64,000 nt of DNA from Actinokineospora diospyrosa (GCF_024171925.1 NZ_JAMTCO010000008.1:310001-374000); one strand, 5' to 3'. Positions 46,301 to 53,970 are shown, counted from the first letter of the stretch. Notes: generated by a model from the sequence alone, not told the origin. Translations and numbers: made by a program.

Positions 46301-47676
46301 TCGAAGACGTACAGGTATCCGCAGCACACCAACTGCACGATGCCGAGCAGCTCGATGGCTTTCGAGAGCCCGTCGTGCCCGTCCACCGGTCGTGTCACGG
46401 GTTTCCAGGACCGTGCCGCGGTCGCCATGGCGCCGCCCATCGCTGCGGCGGCCACCACCGCGAGCAGGACACGACCGGCCCCGCCTGCCCCCGTGGTCGA
46501 GAAGGTGATGACGGAACCAACGATCGCCGCCAAGACCACGGCGATCACGTCGAACACCCAATGGGAGATCGCCTCCGGGAGACGCCACCAGGTCAGTTCT
46601 CGATGTCCCCGCGCGGCCAACCACCTGACCCAGCGCAGCGCGAACTCATCGGGTACCAACGGGTTGTCCGGTTGCCCGGGTGTCGCGGCGAGGATGGTCT
46701 CGTCGAGCAGGTGCCGCAGCACCGCGGCCGAAGTGGGGAACCGCGTGGTGTCGAGCAACTCCGCGGGCAAGGTGCCCGGTGTCGAATAGTGGTCGATTGC
46801 CAGGTCCATGCCGATCGGGGTGCGCAACACCGCCCCAGCCGGGGCAAACTCCAGGGCCGCGCGCACCTCGTGCCACCGCGGGTCTTCTGATGTGCGCTTG
46901 GCGATGTACCAGTCAGCGGTCGAGGCGGGGGCGGGAACCAGGAGCAGCGCGTGCGTTTCCGCCTGGTCAACGGTGGTCGGGTACTCGGCGGGCCCCGCGG
47001 TCACGACGGCGCGGAAGGAGCCGTGGCTCAACGCCAAGGCCAGCGCGGCATGGTGCTCGACCGGCACGTCATACAGCAGGGGGAGCACCTCGTTCTCGAA
47101 GACGAGTCGGCGCGCCATCGAGTTCGTCAGCCCGGGCACGGCCTCGGTGAGTTCTCCCTGCAGCCAGGTCCACAGGCCGCTGCGGTCGGGCACCCACCCG
47201 TCGGCGGAGACCGGGAAGGGCACCGGGTCGGTGTCCGCGCGCGACCGCACCAAGGCGTCGGCGATGCGGTCCGCCGCCGAGGTCGCCTCCAGGCGTGAGG
47301 AGGTGGACACGACCACCAGCCGGTAGGTCGGGTCCGCCAGCACCTCGGCGAGCAGCTTCGTGCGGGGCACCTCGTTGTCGTGGTCGACGTAGTGCTGGAG
47401 GAACGCGTTCTCAGGCAGGCGCCCGCGCAGCGACTCGGCCACCAGTTCCCTCGCGGCCTCGAGGGTGATGTCAGGTGACTCGTCTGCCGCTGTGGCCCGA
47501 GTGCGCAGGCGCCGCAGCAGGACGGCCGCGGCGGTGATCGCCACCACGGCGAGCAGCACGCCGAGCGCAGGTGTGCCGCCGCGCATGAGCACGGGCATGG
47601 TGAGGCCGCCGCCGAGTAGGAGCAGGCCACCGATTACTACCGCCGTCACCGTTACGGCGAAAAGCCAGACTCGCAT
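43342..47676 (-). CDS. Polytopic dual-NTPase membrane protein (degenerate NACHT-like plus P-loop NTPase)
   Basis: A 1444-residue membrane protein. Two N-terminal helices precede a region (~55-330) that follows the order of actinobacterial membrane NACHT proteins (NEVLPLLYDVP at the Walker B place, VVTAGPAEYP, FPTSAAVLRHLLDE, ALRWVRWLAARGHRELTWWRL), but the Walker A position reads VVVSTSSRLEATS, without the GxxxxGK[ST] loop, and Walker B lacks its DxxD acids. About a dozen hydrophobic segments follow. A second NTPase (~960-1330) is intact: GARGVGKST (Lys971) and VICVDELDKIA (Asp1184-Glu1185), ending in LSGGLPRDLNRTVRQLY. It may be an intracellular sensor/effector switch. ATG at 47676. Neighbouring genes give no clear partner. 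Confidence 0.8.
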   Translation of the reverse strand: MRVWLFAVTVTAVVIGGLLLLGGGLTMPVLMRGGTPALGVLLAVVAITAAAVLLRRLRTRATAADESPDITLEAARELVAESLRGRLPENAFLQHYVDHDNEVPRTKLLAEVLADPTYRLVVVSTSSRLEATSAADRIADALVRSRADTDPVPFPVSADGWVPDRSGLWTWLQGELTEAVPGLTNSMARRLVFENEVLPLLYDVPVEHHAALALALSHGSFRAVVTAGPAEYPTTVDQAETHALLLVPAPASTADWYIAKRTSEDPRWHEVRAALEFAPAGAVLRTPIGMDLAIDHYSTPGTLPAELLDTTRFPTSAAVLRHLLDETILAATPGQPDNPLVPDEFALRWVRWLAARGHRELTWWRLPEAISHWVFDVIAVVLAAIVGSVITFSTTGAGGAGRVLLAVVAAAAMGGAMATAARSWKPVTRPVDGHDGLSKAIELLGIVQLVCCGYLYVFDAEGSTAYLDYVIPATGVLVLALMWGASLFKPHVPVDSDAAEVMQRDGDYTFTRVMAATAASSSVVYVLWGEHVERWVWLVLFLTIAMAASAGTAVFRYSVAGFVLGLRSALPWNPVEFLDDLAERGLLRRRGARYWFRYPELRERAAAQHADSPLPARRTDTAVLDVIADQTKQLTAQAFERAGVRAVVDTAGVAALEEEVVALVTTYRDTIASSAAAPRARFTEAKRRYVEQVVHPTAVALSGLLSILVPIGLAVATVALLTPWLGVEYPFAQVGSWGLVLGTLALLGERLVGITRLGRRSTAVGRVFAALVHRSPVPRQVMSSLRGLRELPHYPRLSPVGWTAVAVLLASLVLLASSAVLALWPAMFTAMWRQTALIAGGVAVLAASGWWATWSQRARWFALRSDLPADWPAESTSQSSAQARRDAVLAYEEWQRALIDQGVLPLMKTRLAQLSEPSYDSTLPPASVANLGDLTERTQFVPTETSARLERMLASMSSGAIGISGARGVGKSTLLRMLGERRLTDPLALSVWVDAPTSYQSRDFLVHLFTRVCEEVIKSDRDKPRPRPGRRQVLWALAVVLLGGAVIAGAVLWPKPVDWVLFVGSNLRILVIAAGAVVALAPLVYLAVVRRRWVRAKRPLDVVERAREHLEGLRYLETKSTARTAAVKPPAWVEMSRANTRQRAAQAKTYPELVADFRLFLGDVGLRLRSGPDGADSRIVICVDELDKIATAVDAERFINDLKTVFGVHGCFFLVAVSEDALASFDRRALAVRTTFDSAFETVIRVDRFTLDFTRRLLVQRVLRLPEPYVWLCHALSGGLPRDLNRTVRQLYDLRSTANQDQLPHLATALVDLDLRTVVRGQLTRVSGRVDPGTGALVQWLSRALTVDRTPAALTTHANAVPLPDPANPHHDDLLHLAQQTSVYLHYTATLLRAFTDNLPRLITALRGSAAAPISDLADTRTHLSVDPALALEHLNASRAALPH

Positions 47677-47752
47677 CCTGCCGGGGGTTCCTCTCGCTGG
47701 TCTCCCGAGTCGTATCCGATCTTCGGGTCCCGGCGTTTCAGGTGGCGGGCGG

Positions 47753-48613
47753 TCAGCGGTTCGGGGCGACCAGGTCCAGGCGGGACAGTCGGGTGGGGTC
47801 GGCGAGGATGTCGAGCCGGACGATCCGCCCGCCGGTGGTGGTGAAGCTCATGATCGAGATGAGGTCGCCGCCCGCGCGGTTGACCAGGCCCGCGGTGCCG
47901 TTGACCAGGGCGGGGTGGCTGGTCGTGGTGGTGGCCATGCGGTGGAAGGTGGCGAGCTGCCCGGCGACGGCGTCGGCTCCACGCAGGACCTTGAGGCCCG
48001 CTCCGGCGTCGGCGCGCAGGGTGACGTCGGGGTCGAGGATGGCGATGAGCGCCGTGAGGTCGCCACCGCGGGCGGCGGTCAGAAAGGCGTCGACGACGCG
48101 GCGTTGGGTGGTCGGGTCGGTGGCGGTGGTGGCCGCGCCCTGGACGCGGTGGCGGGCGCGGCTGGCGAGTTTCCTGGCCGTGGCCGGGGTGCGGTCCATG
48201 ATCGGGGCGATCTGCTCGAACGGCAGGCGGAACAGGTCGTGCAGCACGAAGGCCAGCCGCTCGGCCGGGGTCAACGACTCCAGCACCACCAACAGCGCCA
48301 GCCCGACCGAGTCGGCCACCAGCGCGTGGTGTTCGGGATCGCTGACGACCGGGTCCGGCAGGTGGGTGTCGAGCGGGTCCTCCCGGCGCCGCTTGCGGGA
48401 GCGCAGCATGTCCAGGCACACCCGGCCGACGACGGTGGTCAACCAGCCGCCGAGGTTGTCGACACCAGCGGTCTCGGTGCGGGCCAGCCGCAACCATGCC
48501 TCCTGGACAGCGTCGTCGGCGTCGGTCAGCGAGCCGAGCAACCGGTAGGCCACCGCTGTGAGGTGCGCGCGGTGGTCCTCGAACCGGCGGGCCAGGACGT
48601 CGTGCTCGGTCAT
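47753..48613 (-). CDS. ECF41-type sigma factor (SigJ-like)
   Basis: A 286-residue ECF41 sigma factor. Sigma2 (~8-75; YRLLGSLTDADDAVQEAWLRL), a linker with HLPDPVV at the place of the group's WLPEP-type motif, sigma4 (~110-165; LTPAERLAFVLHDLFRLPFEQIA) and a SnoaL-like C-terminal domain (~175-286) that in this group acts as a built-in regulator. It needs no classical anti-sigma factor. The ATG at 48613 has GAAGGA about 8 bases upstream. A CGTCACA-N16-CGTC promoter 34-60 bases upstream fits the ECF41 consensus, implying autoregulation. The divergent partner gene is an AhpD-fold protein. Confidence 0.92.
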   Translation of the reverse strand: MTEHDVLARRFEDHRAHLTAVAYRLLGSLTDADDAVQEAWLRLARTETAGVDNLGGWLTTVVGRVCLDMLRSRKRRREDPLDTHLPDPVVSDPEHHALVADSVGLALLVVLESLTPAERLAFVLHDLFRLPFEQIAPIMDRTPATARKLASRARHRVQGAATTATDPTTQRRVVDAFLTAARGGDLTALIAILDPDVTLRADAGAGLKVLRGADAVAGQLATFHRMATTTTSHPALVNGTAGLVNRAGGDLISIMSFTTTGGRIVRLDILADPTRLSRLDLVAPNR

Positions 48614-48646
48614 CGGGCTGTCCTTCGCTGCGGGGATCGAACCCTT

Positions 48647-48673
48647 GACGACACCGACGTCCGCGATGTGACG
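48647..48673 (-). promoter_or_regulatory. ECF41-type promoter of the sigma factor gene
   Basis: On the reverse strand: CGTCACA (48673-48667), 16-base spacer, CGTC (48650-48647). The published ECF41 consensus is TGTCACA-N16/17-CGTC; this differs in one base. It reads toward the sigma factor start at 48613. Confidence 0.65.
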
Positions 48674-48679
48674 GCCAGC

Positions 48680-48706
48680 GGTCACATCCACCGCGCGCGA
48701 CACGTC
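48680..48706 (+). promoter_or_regulatory. ECF41-type promoter of the AhpD-fold gene
   Basis: GGTCACA (48680-48686), 16-base spacer, CGTC (48703-48706), one mismatch from TGTCACA-N16/17-CGTC. It reads toward the GTG at 48738. Confidence 0.68.
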
Positions 48707-48737
48707 AGGGCAGTAACCATCGAGAGAGGAAGCCTTC

Positions 48738-49232
48738 GTGAGTACCACTCCCCCGCGGGCCGAGCCGCGCCTGCCCGACCCCGCCACGCTCGTTCCCGAG
48801 TTGGGGCAGGTCGTCGGGGCCCTGTTCAAGGCCACCGGGAACGGCTCCATCCCCCGGACCACCATCAGCCTGGTGCAGCTGCGCGCCGGGCAGATCGTCG
48901 ACAACGCCTACCTGACCACCATGCACACCGACAACCTCCGCAAAGCCGGAGTGCAGCAGGAGCACATCACCGCTGTGGCGTCCTGGCAGGACTCCCCCGA
49001 TTTCACGGCCGCCGAACGGGCCGCGCTCGCGCTCGTGGAAGCCGTCCTCACCCCGAACCCCCACGGCGAGCGAGTCCCCGACCAGCTCTACACCGAGGCG
49101 TCCGCCCACTACGGGGACAAGGCGCTCACGACCCTCGCCACCGCGATCGGCCAGGTCTGCTTCTTCATCCCCCTCGCCCTCATCGGCAAACCGGTCCCCG
49201 GGGTGTCCCCCGCGCGGCAGTGGAGGGACTGA
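48738..49232 (+). CDS. Carboxymuconolactone decarboxylase/AhpD-fold protein lacking CxxC
   Basis: A 164-residue AhpD-fold protein, the COE-type partner usually controlled by ECF41 sigma factors. The usual redox motif (...NxCAxCxxxHxxxAR) is replaced: the segment reads RAGQIVDNAYLTTMHTDNLRKAG, broken by Asn and Leu where both Cys should be. The helical rest of the fold and the His remain (ERAALALVEAVL, YGDKALTTLATAIGQVCFF). It therefore cannot act as a thiol peroxidase-type reductase in the usual way; a lactonase or binding role is possible. The GTG at 48738 follows GAGGAAG, and the gene lies divergent from the sigma factor with its own matching promoter. Confidence 0.87.
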   Translation: MSTTPPRAEPRLPDPATLVPELGQVVGALFKATGNGSIPRTTISLVQLRAGQIVDNAYLTTMHTDNLRKAGVQQEHITAVASWQDSPDFTAAERAALALVEAVLTPNPHGERVPDQLYTEASAHYGDKALTTLATAIGQVCFFIPLALIGKPVPGVSPARQWRD

Positions 49233-49301
49233 CCGGTCACTACGACGAGCGGCAGCAGGCACGGTCGCCTGGCCGGACGATCCACCGGGCTCCGTCCGAG
49301 A

Positions 49302-50186
49302 TCAGTGGCCCGGCTCGGTCAAGGCGCGATCGAGCGCGGCTCGGCCTGCCGGTTCCCAGGTTGGCTTGCCCCCGGGCAGGCCGAGCCTGCCGTTGCGGCC
49401 GATGCTGATCAGGTGCAGGGCGCGCAGGACGGCCCACCCGCGGGCGCGCGCGATGGTGGCCTCGTCCGCGTCCCCGTAGCTGTCGAAGAACCGGTCGGCA
49501 GTGCCCGGGGGCAGCAGGATCCAGGCCGCGGACAGGTCGGTCGCGGGGTCGCCCGCGCACATGTCACCGAAGTCGATCACGCCCGCCAAGGTTCCGTCCC
49601 GCACGACCACGTTGGCGGGGTGCAGGTCGCCGTGCAGCCACGTCGGCGGCCCGTGCCACGCGGGCGCCGCGACGGCCCGCTCCCAGGTCTCCCGGGCGGC
49701 ATCGGCGTTCTCGTCGTCGGCGATGCCCGTCAACGCGCTGGTGAACCCGTTGCGCAGCCCGGCCAGCGCGACGCCGCGGTCCGGACTGGCCGGGGCTTGG
49801 GTGGGCGCCGGCTGGTGCAGCGCGCGGAGGAAACCCGCGAGGGTCTCGGCCGCGTCGAGACGGGTGATCGGCGCGCGGTCCGCGGGTTCGCCCTCGACCC
49901 AGCGCGTGATCGTCCAGGTGTGGTCGAACAGGGTGGACGGTTCGCCGACGCGCACCGGGACCGGGGTCGGCAGCGGGAGGCGCTCGGCGAGGACGGGCAG
50001 CCACCTCTGCTCGGTGCGCAGCAGGTGGGGGGCGCGTTCGGTGCGGGGCAACCGCACCGCCCACTCCGCCCCGAGGCGCCACATCTGGTTGTCCCACCCG
50101 CCCGCGACCGCGCGGAGTTCGAGGTCGGCGAGGTCCGGGTGCTGTTCTCGCACCAGCGCCCGCACCACGTCCTGCTCGAACCTCAA
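49302..50186 (-). CDS. Aminoglycoside phosphotransferase-like kinase
   Basis: A 294-residue APH/choline-kinase-fold protein. The catalytic loop WLHGDLHPANVVV and the metal site GVIDFGDMCAGDPATDL are complete, and GWDNQMWRLGAEWAVRLPR holds the ATP-binding N-lobe. It could phosphorylate an antibiotic, a sugar-like alcohol or another small hydroxyl compound; nothing in the context decides. A TTG start at 50186 is proposed: GGAGGG lies at good spacing and the N-terminus LRFEQDVVRALVREQHPDL is typical of the family; a GTG seven codons later is the alternative. Confidence 0.85.
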   Translation of the reverse strand: MRFEQDVVRALVREQHPDLADLELRAVAGGWDNQMWRLGAEWAVRLPRTERAPHLLRTEQRWLPVLAERLPLPTPVPVRVGEPSTLFDHTWTITRWVEGEPADRAPITRLDAAETLAGFLRALHQPAPTQAPASPDRGVALAGLRNGFTSALTGIADDENADAARETWERAVAAPAWHGPPTWLHGDLHPANVVVRDGTLAGVIDFGDMCAGDPATDLSAAWILLPPGTADRFFDSYGDADEATIARARGWAVLRALHLISIGRNGRLGLPGGKPTWEPAGRAALDRALTEPGH

Positions 50187-50230
50187 CCCACCCTCCGACC
50201 ACTGGCGTCCACGGCAAGCTAGCACCGGCC

Positions 50231-50953
50231 CTAGGTCGCGAGCGGGGCCCGCCTGCCGCTGCGGAAGACGTACACGGCGGTGACCAGGAACCAGACCTGG
50301 ACCGTCGCGCTGCCCACGCTGATCAGCGCGCCCGCGTCCACACCGAGCAACTCGACCAGCGGCAGGGCGAGGGCGGCGGCGGTGAGGGCGGTGAAACCCT
50401 TGAGCCACACCGGGATGTCCGCGATCTTGGCCAGGCACAGCAGCCAGCCCGCGGCGAACAGCGACACCCCGAGCAGCTCACCCACGCCGCCCGCGAACGA
50501 GTTCAGCGCGTCGTACTGCACCTCGACCGCCTCCCGGTGCACGCCCGACTGCCAGTCCTGCGCGAGGTCGGGCATGGTGGTGAGCCACCGGACGATGCCG
50601 ACGCAGCGCGCCAGCGTGGACAGGGCGGCGAACGCCATGCCGAGCCGGGCCAGCCTGGAGTCCTGCCGGTCGGGTGCGAGGGTCGCCGTGGTCCACAGCG
50701 CCACGGGCAGGAACAACGCCGAGTAGGCGAGGTACAGGACGTACCCGAGCCGCAGGGCCGTCTCGTTCTCGGCCACCTGCGGCAGCACGGTCGCGGCGGG
50801 TTCGCCCAGGCTGGCGGGCCAGTCCACGGCGGCCCCGAGCACCACCAGCGGGACGAACAGCAGGAGCCCCTCCACCAGCAACAACACCGCGGCCGCCGAG
50901 ACGCGTCCACCACTTGCTTTGCGATCAATAACTGCACTGCGATCAGTGTTCAC
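50231..50953 (-). CDS. DUF4386-like membrane protein
   Basis: A 240-residue integral membrane protein with about six hydrophobic segments (AAVLLLVEGLLLFVPLVVLGA, LGYVLYLAYSALFLPVALW, GELLGVSLFAAGWLLCL and others). The pattern RKASGGRVSAAAVLLL near the start and repeated small-residue helices resemble DUF4386 proteins. Function unknown. The GTG at 50953 lies 6 bases after TACCGT on the reverse strand, so a leaderless transcript is likely. It is divergent from a TetR regulator and very probably its target. Confidence 0.75.
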   Translation of the reverse strand: MNTDRSAVIDRKASGGRVSAAAVLLLVEGLLLFVPLVVLGAAVDWPASLGEPAATVLPQVAENETALRLGYVLYLAYSALFLPVALWTTATLAPDRQDSRLARLGMAFAALSTLARCVGIVRWLTTMPDLAQDWQSGVHREAVEVQYDALNSFAGGVGELLGVSLFAAGWLLCLAKIADIPVWLKGFTALTAAALALPLVELLGVDAGALISVGSATVQVWFLVTAVYVFRSGRRAPLAT

Positions 50954-50959
50954 ACTTTG

Positions 50960-51000
50960 ACGGTAGCGTACTGCGAACACCGATCGCAACGCGCTACCCT
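50960..51000. promoter_or_regulatory. Divergent promoters with nested inverted repeats (TetR operator)
   Basis: GGTAGCG (50962-50968) and CGCTACC (50992-50998) form an inverted repeat around a nested pair TGCGA (50972-50976) / TCGCA (50984-50988). The outer arms overlap the -10-like hexamers of both genes: TACCGT on the reverse strand (50965-50960) and TACCCT forward (50995-51000). A repressor bound here could shut off both divergent genes. Confidence 0.55.
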
Positions 51001-51008
51001 CACGCACC

Positions 51009-51674
51009 ATGGCGACCAGGCGGGAACGACTCCGGGAGCAGACCTCAGCCGAGATCAAGGCGGCCGCACTCGCCCACCTGCGCGAAGGCGGCGGCGCCGC
51101 GCTGTCCCTGCGCGCGGTGGCGGTATCCATCGGGATGAGCCCCGCAGGCCTCTACCGCTACTACCCGAACCGCGACGCCCTCTTGACCGACCTGATCACC
51201 GACGGCTTCGCGGCGCTGGCACACGAGGTGGCGCAGGCACGGGACGCGGCACAGGGCGACGCCTTCGTGGCCGCCGCCCTCGCCTACCGGCAGTGGGCCC
51301 TAGCCCACCCACACGAGTTCGCCCTGCTGTACGGGACACCGATCCCCGACTACCAAGCCCCAGAAGCCGGCCCCACATCCTCCGCCAGCCGCCAAGTAGG
51401 CGCCGCCTTCGTCCCCCCCATCGCCGCCGCCTGGCACCGCGGAACCCTGAAACCCCAAGAGGTCCCACCACACCTCACCGCCCTGAACACCTTCGCCGCA
51501 GCCTTCGACCTCCCCCCAGCCGTAGCCGCCCTCGCCTTCACCGCCTGGACCACAATCCACGGCCTGGTCGTCCTGGAAACCTTCGGCCACCTGGCCTGGC
51601 TAGGCGAAAACCCGGCCCCCCTCGCCGAAACCCGCTTCCGCGCCCTTTCCCGAGACCTCGGCATCGCCCCCTGA
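51009..51674 (+). CDS. TetR-family transcriptional regulator
   Basis: A 221-residue regulator. The N-terminal helix-turn-helix runs through LREGGGAALSLRAVAVSIGMSP split by the recognition part AGLYRYYPNRDALLTDLI. The C-terminal domain has the Trp-His-Gly type WTTIHGLVVLE sequence of the TetR_C_13 group. The ATG at 51009 stands 8 bases after a -10-like TACCCT. It probably represses itself and the divergent membrane protein through the inverted repeats at 50960-51000. Confidence 0.92.
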   Translation: MATRRERLREQTSAEIKAAALAHLREGGGAALSLRAVAVSIGMSPAGLYRYYPNRDALLTDLITDGFAALAHEVAQARDAAQGDAFVAAALAYRQWALAHPHEFALLYGTPIPDYQAPEAGPTSSASRQVGAAFVPPIAAAWHRGTLKPQEVPPHLTALNTFAAAFDLPPAVAALAFTAWTTIHGLVVLETFGHLAWLGENPAPLAETRFRALSRDLGIAP

Positions 51675-51839
51675 CGCCGTCCTCACCTGCGCGATTTCCC
51701 CGAGCGAGGCCGCCGAACACGTTCGGGTGGTAGACGCGGGCCGAGTTGGCACGTGAATGGAACTCAGGTCGAATGACGAGGACGGTGACAGATCGCCACG
51801 TTCCGTGGCAGGGCTCACCGAGGCGATGGAAGGTGCCCG

Positions 51840-52658
51840 GTGGATCCCATCGATGAGCGCGGGTTGCGCGAGCTGCTGGTCGAGTCCGATGACCTCCAGT
51901 CCGACGCGATGCGCACCGCTACGAGGGGCCTCGACGACTACGTCGAGGCCGTGCTGGACACCCGGGAGCGCAGCGGCTCACGCGATCCGGGCGGGCAGTG
52001 GCCGGGCTGGAGCCGGGTCGCGGCCGTCACCGGGCTGGCGGGCGCGGGCGCGGTACTCGCCGCCTGGCCCGCCGCCGCCGACCCCGCCCGAGACGTCCAA
52101 GCGCTGCAGACCGCGGCAAGCTTGGAGAACCTGGCGGTCGCGACCTACAAGACCGCGTTGACGCTGCCGTTCATCGGGGGCGCGGACGCCAACGCCGTGG
52201 TGAAGGCGTTCGCCGAGAAGACGATGGCGCAGCACATCGAGCACGGGCAGGCCTTCAACGGCGCGGTGGCCAAGCTCGGCGGCAAGGCGCAGAACGACCC
52301 GAACGCCAAGTACGCCGCCGTGGTGAAGCAGACCGTGCCGACGATCAAGGGCGCGGGTGACGTCGTCGCCCTGGCCATCGCGCTGGAGGACGTGGCAGCG
52401 CAGACCTACACCAAGAACGTCAGCCAGGTCTCCACCCCGGAACTGCGCCAGCTCTTCGCCAGCGTCGCCGGGGTCGAGTCCCAGCACAAGGCGATCCTGC
52501 TCGCGGTCAAGGCCCTGATCGACGGCGGCGCGCCGCAGCTGATCGCCCTGCCCCCGGACGCGGCGAAACTCCCGGACGCCGCGGGCGGTGTCGGGTTCCC
52601 GGACGCGTTCTTCCCCACCGAGAAGGCCTCGCCCGTCGAGGAAGGAGCGGTCAAGTGA
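51840..52658 (+). CDS. Exported ferritin-like domain protein
   Basis: A 272-residue protein with an N-terminal ~55-residue region before a membrane-type segment (VAAVTGLAGAGAVLAAWPAAA), then a ferritin-like four-helix bundle. Candidate di-metal ligands are seen in the order E (SLENLAVATY), ExxH (AQHIEHG), E (ALEDVAAQTY) and ExxH (GVESQHKA). The internal hydrophobic segment suggests membrane anchoring or export with a cytosolic N-terminus. The GTG at 51840 has GGAAGG upstream; its stop overlaps the next start (GTGA). Together with the next two genes it forms an operon. Function unknown; metal oxidation or storage outside the cell is a possibility. Confidence 0.82.
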   Translation: MDPIDERGLRELLVESDDLQSDAMRTATRGLDDYVEAVLDTRERSGSRDPGGQWPGWSRVAAVTGLAGAGAVLAAWPAAADPARDVQALQTAASLENLAVATYKTALTLPFIGGADANAVVKAFAEKTMAQHIEHGQAFNGAVAKLGGKAQNDPNAKYAAVVKQTVPTIKGAGDVVALAIALEDVAAQTYTKNVSQVSTPELRQLFASVAGVESQHKAILLAVKALIDGGAPQLIALPPDAAKLPDAAGGVGFPDAFFPTEKASPVEEGAVK

Positions 52659-53458
52659 GCACCGACAAGCGCCCCGAGATGCAGATCAGCGAACGCGAAC
52701 TGACCGCGATGACCCGCGACCTCGACGAGTTGCACGAGTCCACCTTCCCGGGCGTGCGCACGCTGCTCGACGAGTTCTCAGCCAACCTCGCCCACATCAC
52801 CCGCGGCCACCCGACCGGCCGCCGCGGCTTCCTGCTCGGCGTCGGCGGCGTCACCACACTGGGCATGGCAGCGGCCTGCTCCAGCAACGACACCGGCTCC
52901 TCCACCACCGCCGCCCCCGCCGCCCCCGCGAGCACCACCGCCGCGGCGACCTACGAGGGCGACCTCAAGGTCGTCGCGCTGGCCGCGGCCCTGGAGAACC
53001 TCGCCGTGACCGCCTACACCGGCGCGCTCGACGCCGCGGGCAAGGGCACCCTCGGCACCGTCCCACCCGCAATCGGCGTCTTCGTGCAGACGGCGATGAA
53101 GCAACACCAAGACCACGCGGCCGCCTGGAACGCCGTGCTGTCCAAAGCGGGCAAACCCACCATCAGCGACGCGCCGCTGTCCATCACCGCCGACCAGGTC
53201 AAGGCCCTCGGCGCGGCCAAGTCCGTGCCCGACGTGGCCAAGCTGGCACTGGACCTGGAGAACGCCGCCGCCCAGACCTACACCTTCGCCGCGGCCAACG
53301 TGACCGACACCGGCGGCATCATGACCGCCGCGACCATCCAACCGGTGGAAGCCATGCACGCCGCGATCCTCAACTTCGTCCTCGGCCAGTACCCGGTCCC
53401 GGACGCCTTCATCGGCGTCGACAAGGCCGTCAAGCCCGACGCCCTCCTGCCGAAGTAG
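52655..53458 (+). CDS. Tat-type lipoprotein with ferritin-like domain
   Basis: A 267-residue partner of the preceding gene. A ~50-residue cytosolic N-terminus precedes a twin-arginine signal (TGRRGFLLGVGGVTTLGMAAAC) broken at Cys70, which also fits a lipobox, so a Tat-exported lipoprotein is likely. After a Ser/Thr/Ala linker comes a ferritin-like bundle with E (LENLAVTAY), H-containing KQHQDHAAAW, E (DLENAAAQTY) and ExxH (VEAMHAA). The Glu-xx-His pairs match the paralogue. GTG start overlapping the previous stop by 4 bp. The next gene starts directly after its stop. Confidence 0.83.
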   Translation: MSTDKRPEMQISERELTAMTRDLDELHESTFPGVRTLLDEFSANLAHITRGHPTGRRGFLLGVGGVTTLGMAAACSSNDTGSSTTAAPAAPASTTAAATYEGDLKVVALAAALENLAVTAYTGALDAAGKGTLGTVPPAIGVFVQTAMKQHQDHAAAWNAVLSKAGKPTISDAPLSITADQVKALGAAKSVPDVAKLALDLENAAAQTYTFAAANVTDTGGIMTAATIQPVEAMHAAILNFVLGQYPVPDAFIGVDKAVKPDALLPK

Positions 53459-53821
53459 ATGCGCGTCCCCCTCATCACCGCCGCCGTGCTGCTGGCGCTG
53501 ACGGGGTGCGGCACGGACTCCACGTCCACCGCAACCTCGTCAGCGCCTGCCACGACCGGCCCGGTCGCGGCAGGCGGGACGACCGTCGAGATCAAGAACT
53601 TCACCTTCACCCCGCAACAGCTCACCGTCGCCGTCGGCACCACCGTCACCTGGACATTCGCCGACACCGCCAAACACAACGTCAAAGCCACCGACAGATC
53701 CTTCAGCTCCAACGACCTCAGCGACGGCGCCACCTTCACCCACACCTTCGACAAGCCGGGCGAGTTCCCCTACATCTGCTCCCTCCACCAGTACATGACC
53801 GGCACCATCACCGTGCGGTAA
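53459..53821 (+). CDS. Cupredoxin (plastocyanin-like) lipoprotein
   Basis: A 120-residue exported copper protein. The signal ends in the lipobox LALTGC (Cys17). The cupredoxin fold follows with VEIKNFTFTPQQLTVAVGTT and type-1 copper ligands His73 (AKHNV), Cys107, His110 and Met113 (CSLHQYM). It should carry electrons at the outer membrane face of the cell. The ATG comes right after the previous stop codon, so it is third in the ferritin-like operon and may pass electrons to or from those proteins. Confidence 0.9.
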   Translation: MRVPLITAAVLLALTGCGTDSTSTATSSAPATTGPVAAGGTTVEIKNFTFTPQQLTVAVGTTVTWTFADTAKHNVKATDRSFSSNDLSDGATFTHTFDKPGEFPYICSLHQYMTGTITVR

Positions 53822-53865
53822 CCCGCAACCCGCTCCACAGCGAACGCCCCCCTGACCCGGTTCGA

Positions 53866-53970
53866 CTACACGCGGACCAGGACTTGGTCGAGATCCTTGC
53901 GAACAAGGTCGGGCACCGTGGCGTCGGCGGCGGGGTAGCCGATCGGGATGACGGCGAACGCCTTCTCGTT
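53866..53970 (-). pseudogene. C-terminal relict of a nitroreductase-like gene
   Basis: The reverse strand reads NEKAFAVIPIGYPAADATV followed by PDLVRKDLDQVLVRV and a stop at 53866. This is the typical C-terminus of nitroreductase-family proteins, but the frame upstream breaks off into unrelated sequence. No complete gene is present, so it is a decayed end. Confidence 0.5.
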
